From Verrucomicrobiota bacterium (GTDB lineage Bacteria > Verrucomicrobiota > Verrucomicrobiia > Opitutales > Opitutaceae): DNA of 64,000 bases. The stretch spans positions 149,029 through 213,028 of the forward strand of contig JACTNC010000063.1 in assembly GCA_014584295.1 (NCBI GenBank), read 5' to 3'. The position numbers and the translations under genes are program-made. The notes under the pieces were generated by a model that did not search any database, was not told the DNA's origin, and saw only the letters and a list, made by a program, of their open reading frames with translations. Below, one piece after another: positions 17,244 through 26,300 of the stretch; positions within the stretch are counted from its first letter, which is position 1; each line of letters opens with the position of its first letter.

Positions 17244-18527
17244 ATGACCGCCCTCCCCCGCTCAGTCCTCGTTGTTGGTTCCGGCGGCCGTGAACATGCC
17301 CTGGTGCGCTCGCTGCTCGCTTCCCCTTCCGCACCCCGGGTGATCGCGGCTCCCGGCAACGCAGGCATCGCCGAAACGGTAGCCTGTCACCCCGTCGCCG
17401 CAGATGATGTTTCCGGCCTTGTCGACCTCGCCCGAAAAGAGCGGATCGAATTTGTCGTGGTGGGACCGGAGGTGCCGCTCGCGTTGGGCCTCGTCGACCG
17501 GTTGCTCGAACTCGGCATCCCCGCCTACGGCCCGAAGGCGGACGGTGCGCGTCTTGAGGCCTCAAAGATCTACACGAAGGAAATCCTCCAGAAATACCGG
17601 ATACCCACCGCACCCGCGGCGTTCTTCCGGAATGCCGGGGACGCCATCGCCTACATTCGCGCGAGACCGGCGCCCATCGTCGTGAAAGCCGATGGGCTCG
17701 CGGCGGGAAAGGGCGTCGTGGTCGCACAATCCCACGCGGAGGCCGAAGCCGCCGTGCACGCGCTCCTTGCACTGCCTTCGAATGGCACCGATGGGAAAAT
17801 CCTCGTCGAGGACTGCCTGATCGGGGAGGAAACCTCCATCCTCGTTGTGGTTTCCGGGCGGGACTATGTCATGCTTCCGTCGTCACAGGACCATAAGCGT
17901 ATCGGCGACGGCGATACCGGGCCGAACACCGGGGGCATGGGCACCTATTCGCCAGCCGAGGTTGTGACGCCTGCGCTGTGGCACCGCATCGAAACCGAGA
18001 TCGTCCGTCCTTCGGTGGAAGCGATCGCCTCCGAGGGAATTCACTTCTGCGGCACACTCTTCATCGGCATCATGCTCACCGCGGACGGCCCCAGCGTGCT
18101 TGAGTACAACACCCGTTTCGGCGACCCCGAGACCCAGGTTGTCCTTCCGAGAATCGAGAGCGATGTCCTCGCTATGCTCTGGGCTGCATCCAATGGAACC
18201 CTATCGCAGTTCCGACTCCAGGTCCGATCGGAATCCGCCGTATGCGTCGTCATCGCCGCAAAGGGTTACCCCGGTTCCTATGCAAAGGGCGATGTCATCA
18301 CTTTCCCCGCCAAACCGCCATCGGGCGTCACGTTTTTCCATGCCGGAACCGCACGCAAGGCGGACGGCGGCATCGTCACCGCAGGAGGTCGCGTGCTCGG
18401 CGTGACAGCCCTCGGGGCAACGCTTAGATCTGCAGCCGACGCCGCCTACCGCGCATGCGGCGAGGTAAACTTCAATGGCATGTATTTCCGGCGCGATATC
18501 GGCGCCAGACAGCTTCGGCGATCATGA
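17244..18527 (+). CDS. purD: Phosphoribosylamine-glycine ligase
   Basis: The 427-residue ATP-grasp enzyme forms GAR from phosphoribosylamine and glycine in purine synthesis. It starts with VLVVGSGGREHALV. ATP-grasp motifs are VVKADGLAAGKGVVV and LEYNTRFGDPETQVVLPRI, and HKRIGDGDTGPNTGGMG is also conserved. It is full length for the family. Its stop overlaps the start of the next exported protein gene as ATGA. No other pur gene is near. Confidence 0.97.
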   Translation: MTALPRSVLVVGSGGREHALVRSLLASPSAPRVIAAPGNAGIAETVACHPVAADDVSGLVDLARKERIEFVVVGPEVPLALGLVDRLLELGIPAYGPKADGARLEASKIYTKEILQKYRIPTAPAAFFRNAGDAIAYIRARPAPIVVKADGLAAGKGVVVAQSHAEAEAAVHALLALPSNGTDGKILVEDCLIGEETSILVVVSGRDYVMLPSSQDHKRIGDGDTGPNTGGMGTYSPAEVVTPALWHRIETEIVRPSVEAIASEGIHFCGTLFIGIMLTADGPSVLEYNTRFGDPETQVVLPRIESDVLAMLWAASNGTLSQFRLQVRSESAVCVVIAAKGYPGSYAKGDVITFPAKPPSGVTFFHAGTARKADGGIVTAGGRVLGVTALGATLRSAADAAYRACGEVNFNGMYFRRDIGARQLRRS

Positions 18528-19261
18528 CGCTTCTCCAATCGAAAAAATCGATCACCCGCGGACTCTGCCTGCTCGCAGGCCTGCTCCTCTGCAGCCCCTT
18601 CATCGGACAGGCTTCCACCCCCGCAGATGCGTCCGACGGGGTCCCTTTGATCAGCGGGCTCGTGTACAAGCGCCTGCAAACGCTGCACGCGCCTCCCGCC
18701 AAGCTGCCCACGGGTGCGGCCGTGATCGACCTGCGAGGCACGCGCATCGCGTCCCCTGAATCAGTGGCCAACATCGGAAGCTGGGTGAAGGACTCGTCCC
18801 ACCCGCCGCTTCGCCTCGTCCTGATCGACTCGACGACCGCCGCGGAAATCGTGCAAGGGCTGGAAGGAAGACATCGTTACCTGATCACTCTCGGCGCCGC
18901 CTCTCCTGCGATCAGTCCGGACGTGACAGTTGCAACCTCGCTGCGTGCGGATGAACAGGCACGCGATGCCCTGGACACCGGAAAGTCGCCTCAGGAACTG
19001 CTGCCCTCAAAGCTCGACAAGCGACGCTACGACGAGGCCGCGATGGTGCGCGACCACGCCAACGGTGTACCCGTCCCCGATTCTCCGCCGGACCTGTCGG
19101 ATCCGGAGGATAAAGACGCCATCGCGCCATGGGCTCCATCAGCCAATAAAGCATCGCCGTCTCAATCGTCACCGCCAGCTTCACTCCAGGACGCCGTCCT
19201 CCAGCGAGCCATTCATCTCTACGAGGCGCTCGTTGCACTGAAGCGCATCCGCGGCACATGA
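18524..19261 (+). CDS. Exported protein of unknown function
   Basis: This 245-residue product starts inside the purD stop codon. It has a signal peptide (GLCLLAGLLLCSPFIGQA). The middle part contains AAVIDLRGTRIASPESV and LRLVLIDSTTAAEIVQG, which look like alternating strands and helices of a small alpha/beta domain. The C-terminal 80 residues are Pro/Ser-rich with a final helix. No family was recognised. Coupling to purD is a matter of position and says little about function. Confidence 0.75.
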   Translation: MTLLQSKKSITRGLCLLAGLLLCSPFIGQASTPADASDGVPLISGLVYKRLQTLHAPPAKLPTGAAVIDLRGTRIASPESVANIGSWVKDSSHPPLRLVLIDSTTAAEIVQGLEGRHRYLITLGAASPAISPDVTVATSLRADEQARDALDTGKSPQELLPSKLDKRRYDEAAMVRDHANGVPVPDSPPDLSDPEDKDAIAPWAPSANKASPSQSSPPASLQDAVLQRAIHLYEALVALKRIRGT

Positions 19262-19346
19262 TCTCCTTCCCTGAAATCCGAACGCAGGCGGGGGTTCGGA
19301 GAGAATTGCCTTTCCGTTCAAATCGTTTTCGTTGACCCAGCTTCGC

Positions 19347-19835
19347 ATGAATTCCGCCGGATACGTCATCATGATCTGCACAGCCAACATCTGCCGCAGT
19401 CCGATGGCGGCTGGCCTGCTGGCGCATGCCCTCGCGGCGCAACCCGAGCCACTGCGGTCGATCAAGGTCATTTCAGCAGGAGTATCCTGCCGCGCCGGGG
19501 AAACGGTTTCGCCCCATTCCGTTACCGCGATGAAGAAGGTGGGGATCGATATTTCGGAGCACAAGAGTCAGCCGCTGACCCAGGAACTCGTGTCCAATGC
19601 CCTGGCGATCTTCGGTATGACCGAGACGCACCGCACCGTCGTCCAGCTCCAGTTTTTCCCCGAACCCGGAACCCTGTTCCTGTTGAGGGAATTCCTGCCC
19701 GAGGGAGCCCACCGCGAAATTGCGGATCCCTTTGGCGGACCGCTCTCCGAGTACGAAACGAGCCGGGACGAAATGGTGGAGGCGATCCCTTCCGTCGTGG
19801 CGTTTCTCAAGGAGCGGACATCCCGAACCTCCTAG
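19347..19835 (+). CDS. Low-molecular-weight protein-tyrosine (or arginine) phosphatase
   Basis: The 162-residue protein has the LMW phosphatase P-loop CTANICRSPMA near its start (CX5R, with the nucleophilic cysteine). It keeps the usual SAGVSCRAGETVSPHSV segment and an acidic loop ADPFGGPLSEYE with the general-acid aspartate. ATG 19347 was chosen; an upstream TTG at 19332 is in frame. It lies just upstream of glyA on the same strand. A similar ywlE-glyA order is known in other bacteria, where YwlE acts on phosphoarginine. That activity here is inference. Confidence 0.92.
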   Translation: MNSAGYVIMICTANICRSPMAAGLLAHALAAQPEPLRSIKVISAGVSCRAGETVSPHSVTAMKKVGIDISEHKSQPLTQELVSNALAIFGMTETHRTVVQLQFFPEPGTLFLLREFLPEGAHREIADPFGGPLSEYETSRDEMVEAIPSVVAFLKERTSRTS

Positions 19836-19885
19836 GTTTTTTGGTTTCCGAAGGCAGGGTTTCCTGTCTAGCTGAGCCCTTTTCC

Positions 19886-19906
19886 CGGGCCGCCTTCAAG
19901 GGCCCG
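19886..19906 (+). terminator. Short GC hairpin between phosphatase gene and glyA
   Basis: CGGGCC (19886-19891) pairs with GGCCCG (19901-19906) across a nine-base loop and is followed by TTT. It could be a weak terminator or part of the glyA leader. No riboswitch was recognised. Confidence 0.3.
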
Positions 19907-19937
19907 TTTGCCGCCGCCTCGCCACTTTTCCAACACC

Positions 19938-21203
19938 ATGCTCAACACCCAGCCTCTCGCAACGGTTGACCCTGAAATCAACGCCGCCATTTCGGCCGAG
20001 TTCGCCCGCCAGCAAAGCCACCTGGAGCTGATCGCCTCGGAAAATTATACCTACCCCGCCGTCATGGAGGCGCAGGGCAGCGTCCTCACCAACAAGTACG
20101 CGGAGGGCTACCCGGGCAAACGCTGGTATGGCGGCTGCGAACATGTCGACAAGGTCGAGTCACTCGCCATCGAGCGCGCCAAGCGCCTTTTCGGAGCAGA
20201 GCACGCCAACGTGCAGCCCCATTCCGGCGCACAGGCCAACTTCGCTGTCTACGCGTCGGTGCTGTCGCCGGGCGACAAGGTTCTCGGCATGAACCTCTCG
20301 CACGGTGGTCACCTGACCCATGGCAATCCCGCCAACTTCTCGGGCAAGCTGTATCAGTTTTTCCAATACGGCGTGCGTGAGGACAATGGCCTGATCGACT
20401 ACGACGAACTCGCCGCCGTCGCCAAGCGCGAGCAGCCGAAAATGATCACCGTCGGGGCCAGCGCCTACTCGCGCACAATCGATTTCGCAGCGATGGGCGA
20501 GATCGCCCGAAGCGTGGGTGCCCTGCTGTTCGCCGACATTGCCCACATCGCGGGGCTGATCGCCGGCGGCGTGCATCCCTCGCCCGTCGCCCACGCGGAC
20601 TTCGTCACCACGACAACCCACAAGACGCTGCGCGGCCCCCGGGGCGGACTGATCCTGTGCAAGGCCGCACATGCGAAGGCGGTCGATTCAGCCGTGTTTC
20701 CCGGCGCCCAAGGCGGACCGCTCATGCATGTGATCGCTGCCAAGGCGGTCTGCTTCAACGAATGCCTGAAGCCCGATTTCGCCCGCTACGCCCAGCAGAT
20801 CGTGAAGAACGCCAAGGCCCTTGCCGCCGCCATGATGGCGAAGGGTTACAAGGTGGTCTCCGGCGGCACCGACAACCATCTCTTCCTCGTAGACCTTCGC
20901 CACAACCTCCCGGAGCTCACCGCCAAGAAGGCCCAGGAGACGCTCGATCTGGCGCACATCACGCTAAACAAGAACACCGTGCCGTTCGAAACCCGCTCGC
21001 CCTTCCAGGCCTCGGGCATTCGCATCGGAACACCCGCAATGACAACGCGCGGATTGACGGAGCCCGACATGCCCTTGGTCGCCGAAGCCATTGACATCGT
21101 CCTGAAGGCAGCGGGCACCCCAAATGAGGCAGCAGCCCTGGCGGATGCCCGCGGACGCGTCGACCTGCTCGCCAAACGCTATCCGCTTCCGTACAAACGG
21201 TAG
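19938..21203 (+). CDS. glyA: Serine hydroxymethyltransferase
   Basis: The 421-residue PLP enzyme interconverts serine and glycine with tetrahydrofolate. Visible motifs are [36 protein letters not shown], and [15 protein letters not shown] with the PLP lysine. The C-terminal [15 protein letters not shown] is typical. ATG 19938 fits the family start; an in-frame TTG at 19908 is unlikely. It is full length for bacterial GlyA. Confidence 0.97.
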   Translation: MLNTQPLATVDPEINAAISAEFARQQSHLELIASENYTYPAVMEAQGSVLTNKYAEGYPGKRWYGGCEHVDKVESLAIERAKRLFGAEHANVQPHSGAQANFAVYASVLSPGDKVLGMNLSHGGHLTHGNPANFSGKLYQFFQYGVREDNGLIDYDELAAVAKREQPKMITVGASAYSRTIDFAAMGEIARSVGALLFADIAHIAGLIAGGVHPSPVAHADFVTTTTHKTLRGPRGGLILCKAAHAKAVDSAVFPGAQGGPLMHVIAAKAVCFNECLKPDFARYAQQIVKNAKALAAAMMAKGYKVVSGGTDNHLFLVDLRHNLPELTAKKAQETLDLAHITLNKNTVPFETRSPFQASGIRIGTPAMTTRGLTEPDMPLVAEAIDIVLKAAGTPNEAAALADARGRVDLLAKRYPLPYKR

Positions 21204-21256
21204 CCAGGCCGCAACGCGACCAGGGCGGCGCCGCTGTCACCCTTCATTTCGAGACC

Positions 21257-22186
21257 ATGACAACACGATCTGCTCTGCTCGCGACCACAACCTCCCTCGC
21301 CCTGGCAGCTCAAACGGCAATGGGCGCTCCCGCTGACAATACCGTCATCCCCTTGTGGCCCGAAGGTGTGCCGCAATCCGGCATCAATCTCAAGGTCAAG
21401 GCCGGCAGCCCAGCAGCAGTTGATCCCGCCAGGGAGCCCTCTATCACCTACCTCAAGCCCGCGGTCGATCGTGCCAAGGGATCTGCGGTGATCGTCATTC
21501 CAGGGGGAGGCTATTCAACCGTCGTGACCGATCGCGAAGGCACGCAGTATGCACGATGGCTGGGCACCTTGGGCATCACGGGATTCGTGCTCAACTACCG
21601 GATCAAGGACTACGGCCATCCCGCTCCCCTTCAGGACATCGCACGCGCCGTGCGGCTGGTCCGCTCGCGCGCCGCAGAGTTCGGCGTTCTCCCCGACCGG
21701 ATCGGTGCCATGGGAAGTTCCGCGGGCGGCCATCTCGCCGCGTGCGCGGGCACGCTCTTTGATCATGCCGATGCCCGAACCGGAGCCGAAATCGACAGCG
21801 TAAGCGCCCGGCCGGATTTCCTGATTCTGATGTATCCGGTCATCACCTTCGAGGATCCGGTGGCGCACGCAGGTTCGCGTGTATCGCTCCTCGGCAAGGC
21901 GCCGACCCGGAAACTGCTCGAGCTGTTGTCGGTCGAAAAGCAGGTGACCGCACGCACGCCCCCGACGCTTCTGTTTCATGCGCAGGACGACCGGACCGTG
22001 CCCGTGGAAAACAGCATCCTTTTCTACCAGGCATTGACTCGCGCCAAGGTGCCCGCGGACATGCACCTCTTTCAGCATGGCGGCCATGGCTTCGCCATGA
22101 AACGCGGCTTTGGATCCACATCCGACTGGCCCACTCTCGCGGAGGCGTGGCTCCGGGAACAAGGGGTGATTCCTTCTGATCGGTAG
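21257..22186 (+). CDS. Exported alpha/beta-hydrolase, acyl-esterase type
   Basis: The 309-residue protein has a signal peptide (LLATTTSLALAAQTAMG) and an alpha/beta-hydrolase fold. It shows the oxyanion HGG-like strip IPGGGYSTVV, the nucleophile elbow MGSSAGGHLAA, an acid in HAQDDRTVPVENS and the final His in HGGHGFAM. This arrangement is common among secreted carbohydrate acetyl-esterases and BD-FAE-like enzymes. The natural substrate is unknown. It is convergent with the glycosidase-like gene at 22216-23391, which may also act on polysaccharides. Confidence 0.88.
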   Translation: MTTRSALLATTTSLALAAQTAMGAPADNTVIPLWPEGVPQSGINLKVKAGSPAAVDPAREPSITYLKPAVDRAKGSAVIVIPGGGYSTVVTDREGTQYARWLGTLGITGFVLNYRIKDYGHPAPLQDIARAVRLVRSRAAEFGVLPDRIGAMGSSAGGHLAACAGTLFDHADARTGAEIDSVSARPDFLILMYPVITFEDPVAHAGSRVSLLGKAPTRKLLELLSVEKQVTARTPPTLLFHAQDDRTVPVENSILFYQALTRAKVPADMHLFQHGGHGFAMKRGFGSTSDWPTLAEAWLREQGVIPSDR

Positions 22187-22215
22187 GGGCTGCCCCCAGT
22201 CGATCATCGGCAAAC

Positions 22216-23391
22216 TCAGCGTGCAGCAAGCACGCCCGGAATGTAGATTTCGTCCAATCCGGGCAGCGTTGTAATCTTCAGGTCTGAAGCAACCGCCCAG
22301 ATGTCCCATTGGCCATCGATATAGTTGCGATTGGCAGGGAGCGGACATGCCTGCACAAACAGATACCATTTGCCGCCAATCTGATAGCTGGCGGGTGTGG
22401 CCACATGGTACAGGGCGTCGTCGCGATACAATCCCTTCCACTTTGTCTGCAGGACCGTATCCACATCCAACTGTTTCCAGCCGCGATCGGGATGCCTGCT
22501 GACCGCAACAACAGGACGCCAGCGCTGGCCCTTCGAAAGGCCAACTTCGATGAAGAGAACGTACGTCTGACCGATTTTCTGCACCTGATGCCACTCGTAG
22601 TAGGCATCCGGCGTTGACTCAAAAATCTGCCCCATGCCTCGGGGATCAGCAGTGTTGAAATGCCGCTGCCACGTCTTTCCGTCGGTCGATGTCGCCAAAC
22701 GCAATCCCGGCAGCGTGCCATCCTTGCCCCTGTAGGAATAGTACATGTACCACACCCAGGTGCCGGGCTTGCTTCCCGGTTCACGCCACACGGCCGATTG
22801 TGATACCATCTTCTCGTAAAACGGTGCCGCAGGCTCGGGTGCGAGGATGGGAGCATCCCCGTAGCGTTTGATGGTACCGGCATTTACCGAGGCGTAGCCG
22901 TCGCCCACTGGCGTGATGGCCAGACCGATGTGATCCTGAATCCCACCCGTGGTCGCCGAGTAGTAGATGTAGTAGGCATCCTCCTCCGGAACGTGGAGAA
23001 CCGCGTCGAGCCGCATCGTACGCGCGTCCCAACCGCGCCCGCTGGGGCCAAAGATGGGATTTCCCACGTCCTGATGCCACGTGAAGGGATCCGCAACGTC
23101 CGCCCACGCCTTGCCGACCTCACAGAGCACACGGTTCGTCTTCGGCACACCCGAATAGAACATCACGAGTTTGGAAGGATCGCGGGGATTCGGCAGGATG
23201 CAGGCCTCCTGGATCTGCTGGGACTGCCATGCTGCATCCGAACGGCTGATAATAATCCTTCCCCTGACTTCGGATGGTGTGGATTGGGGCGAAGAAGCCG
23301 CGCACAGACCTTCGCTGGGCAACAAGAACGACGCGGTGCACAGCGCGATGACACGCATGCACCGAGAAACGTGAGAAAGGCGCCGGGCCAT
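22216..23391 (-). CDS. Exported beta-propeller glycosidase-like protein
   Basis: The 391-residue protein has an export signal around residues 12-31 (MRVIALCTASFLLPSEG). It has repeated propeller-like blades with short WxxY/F strands (KLVMFYSGV, AYYIYYSATTGG, WVWYMYYSYRG, YVLFIEVGL, GKWYLFVQAC), as in five-bladed GH43/GH32-type folds. The catalytic acids cannot be assigned by eye, so activity is uncertain. The ATG at 23391 overlaps the stop of the large upstream gene (TGATG) and has GAGGTG five bases before it, indicating translational coupling. An internal ATG at 23358 is an alternative. Confidence 0.78.
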   Translation of the reverse strand: MARRLSHVSRCMRVIALCTASFLLPSEGLCAASSPQSTPSEVRGRIIISRSDAAWQSQQIQEACILPNPRDPSKLVMFYSGVPKTNRVLCEVGKAWADVADPFTWHQDVGNPIFGPSGRGWDARTMRLDAVLHVPEEDAYYIYYSATTGGIQDHIGLAITPVGDGYASVNAGTIKRYGDAPILAPEPAAPFYEKMVSQSAVWREPGSKPGTWVWYMYYSYRGKDGTLPGLRLATSTDGKTWQRHFNTADPRGMGQIFESTPDAYYEWHQVQKIGQTYVLFIEVGLSKGQRWRPVVAVSRHPDRGWKQLDVDTVLQTKWKGLYRDDALYHVATPASYQIGGKWYLFVQACPLPANRNYIDGQWDIWAVASDLKITTLPGLDEIYIPGVLAAR

Positions 23392-26300
23392 CAGGGCACC
23401 TCGTACACTTCGATGAGCGCAACACCCTTCACCCCGGCAACCGCCGAGGAGACCTGGGCGGTGTAGGCACCCGGTGCAAGCGTCAGGACGATCGCGGAGT
23501 CTTTGCTGCCGAGAGGCAATGCAAACGCTCCCGTCGCTGAAGCCGCCTGCGAATTCACCAGCGCCAGTGCGGAGTCGGCACTCCAGTTGTCGTTCTCACC
23601 CAGGAAGGTTTCACCCGTGAAGACCTTGAGCACGGTGTCGGCAAGGAAGCCCTGGACACCATAGTCGCTGAGCGTGGGACCGATGCCGCGGATCAGGACC
23701 TTCTTGGGCGCATTGCCCGACACGATGAATCCGCAAATCAGGGTTTCCTCTCCAAACCCGGCCTCATTGCGGACGGAGACATTGATCAATCGCTGGCTCT
23801 CCAGCTGGGGATTCGCGCTCGCATCGTAGACTTCCGCGAGCGCAATGCCCGTGCCGCCGCTGATGTGCACCGTGTAGCCGCCGGGATTGAGTGTGAGGAG
23901 CAGGGCCGAATCGGCCGAGCCCTCGGCCAGCGGAAATGCTCCCACACGAGCAAACGCCGTCCTCACGTCCGACAGATTGGGCAGGGTCCCCCATCCCGTG
24001 TTCTCTCCCACTTTGTTCCCGCCGTTGAAGAGCTGAACGGTGGGCGTTTCAAGAAACCCTTGCACGCCGTACGGCTGCAGACCCGGGCCAATCCCGCGCA
24101 CCAGGACGGTCTTGGGCGAGGTTCCCGCAATCACAAAGCCGGTGATCAACGGATTCGCCCCTCCATTTGCCTTCGAACGCGCGGACACATTGATGAGCCT
24201 GTCGTTGGGAGCGATCGATGAACGCACACCGGCAAACGCGATGGCCGGCAGGCTCTGCGGCGCAATCGTGCAGGTTATCGATCCCGTAGCCGCATCCAAC
24301 TTGCCCTGCACCACCGTGCTCCCCGAGGTGAACGCGAACGTGCCATCCAGCGCCAGTGTCGTCGTGCCGGCTACACGGCTGAGCGGAAGAATGGAAAGCA
24401 CAAGAACCTGGTTCTGCGGGCCCACCGCCACATACGTGGTTCCCTTCGACGAGCCCAGCGCAGTCAATTGGTAGAATCCCGCATAGGGAGCCTGGGTGCC
24501 TTCCGTCGACAACAGCGGCGCATTGAAGGTCTGCCCGATGGGCTCGATGGTGCCGGTGAGCACTCCGTTGGAAATCTGACCCGTGATTGTCAGTGGAATC
24601 GGCGTCCCATTGCTGACCTCGACGGTGCGCGTGAACGAGTTGCCTGTCAGCGCAAAATCAACCGCGGTGTTCACCAGTAGGGATGGCGCAAGAATCAGCA
24701 ATGTGCCCTGGTTGGACGACGTGCGATACGTGGCACCGATATCACCGTTTCGCGTTCCACCGGCGCCACTGAGCACGGTGCCAAAATAGGTCGAGGCGCC
24801 GGTCGATGAGACCGCGATCGAAAGCATGACATCGGGGGCAGGAAGATAGGTCGCATTTCCTGCCTGGCTGAGGCGAAGCACAACCGTGCCCGCCGCACCC
24901 GTCAGCGTGACCACGTTGCCTGACAGGGTCGCAGGGCCGCTCACCAGATTGATCGACACCGGCAGCCCCGAGGTAGCGGTCGCAACCACCGAGAAGGGTG
25001 CCGATGTCGTCAGTTTGTCGCCCGGCGTCACCGCATTGATGGACTGCGCGGCGCGGTTGCTCGATCCGGTCGTGCGGTCGACCAGGACCGCGTTGTAATT
25101 GCCATCGCCCACCTGCTGGGCCCGGATTGTGACGAGCGCCCCATCATTGACGGTCAGCAGATTGCCCACAATCGTCGCATTGCCGGAAACAACCGAGAAA
25201 CTCACGGGCAGCCCGGAACTTGCCGTCGCCGACAGCGCCACCGGTACACCGATCGTGATCGAGGGAAGGTTGAATGTCAGGGTCTGCGAGGCCTTGGCGA
25301 TGACCAGCGTGCCCGTCGCAGTGCCGCCAAAGTTCGGATCGGCGGAAGTCGCCTGCACCGTATAGGAACCCGCATTGGTCGGGGCTGTCGGGCTGCCGTC
25401 ATAGGTGAACAGCAAGGCCGAACCGGAGGGCGTGGTCGTCGCGCTGACGGGTTGGGGCTGACCGTTGTAGACGCGACTCAGCCCCTCGAGCACGATCGTA
25501 AGCTGCGAAGCGGAAATCGTCAGCGTTCCGTTGATCAGATTCGAGAAAGTGTAGTTGGCAGCCTGCAGCGAGCCGATTTCGACGACGATGGGATAAGTGC
25601 CAATGTTGCTCGTGGCCGTCGCCGTCGTCGACAGGATGGGCGCGCCGAACAGCACCGAGGAGGTCTCCCCATTGACAAATCCCGTGATGGATGCGGTCAG
25701 CGTCGGCGTCAGCGTGTTGTAGGCGCGTGACTTGTCGTCCGCTTTGACGGTCAGCACCGCCTTGCTCACCGTCAGCGTTCCCGGCGCCATCACAAAGGAA
25801 TAGTTCGCAGCAGCGAGGGTTCCAATAGTGCTGGTGATTGGAAACGTTCCTACAAAGCTGGCCGTGGTCGCAGTCGTCGTCAGCGCGGGTGCACCGGTGA
25901 TGCCAGACGTCTCCAGGGTTTCCCCACCGACAAAACCCGTCATTGTTGCCGTGAGTGTCGGATTCTCGGAACCATACGGCCGAGTCTTGTCGTCCGCCTT
26001 CACGGTGATCACTGCCTTGATGACCGATAGCGTGAAGGAAGAACTCGAGCTGCGCGCCGGCGTGCCGTCATCCGTCGCCGTCACGACAATCTCCGACGCG
26101 CCAATCGCAGCCGTGCCTGAAAAGGAACGCGTCGCCGGATTGAAGGTGATGCCTTCCGGCAGCCCAGAAACCGAGTAGGTAAGCGTCTGGCCCGGGTTGG
26201 GATCAACAAACATGCCTGCCGGAATGACGTAGGTAAACGGTGTCTTGTATCCGACCGACTTCGCGGAAATCGCCTGGGCAAGTACGGGTGACTGGTTCGC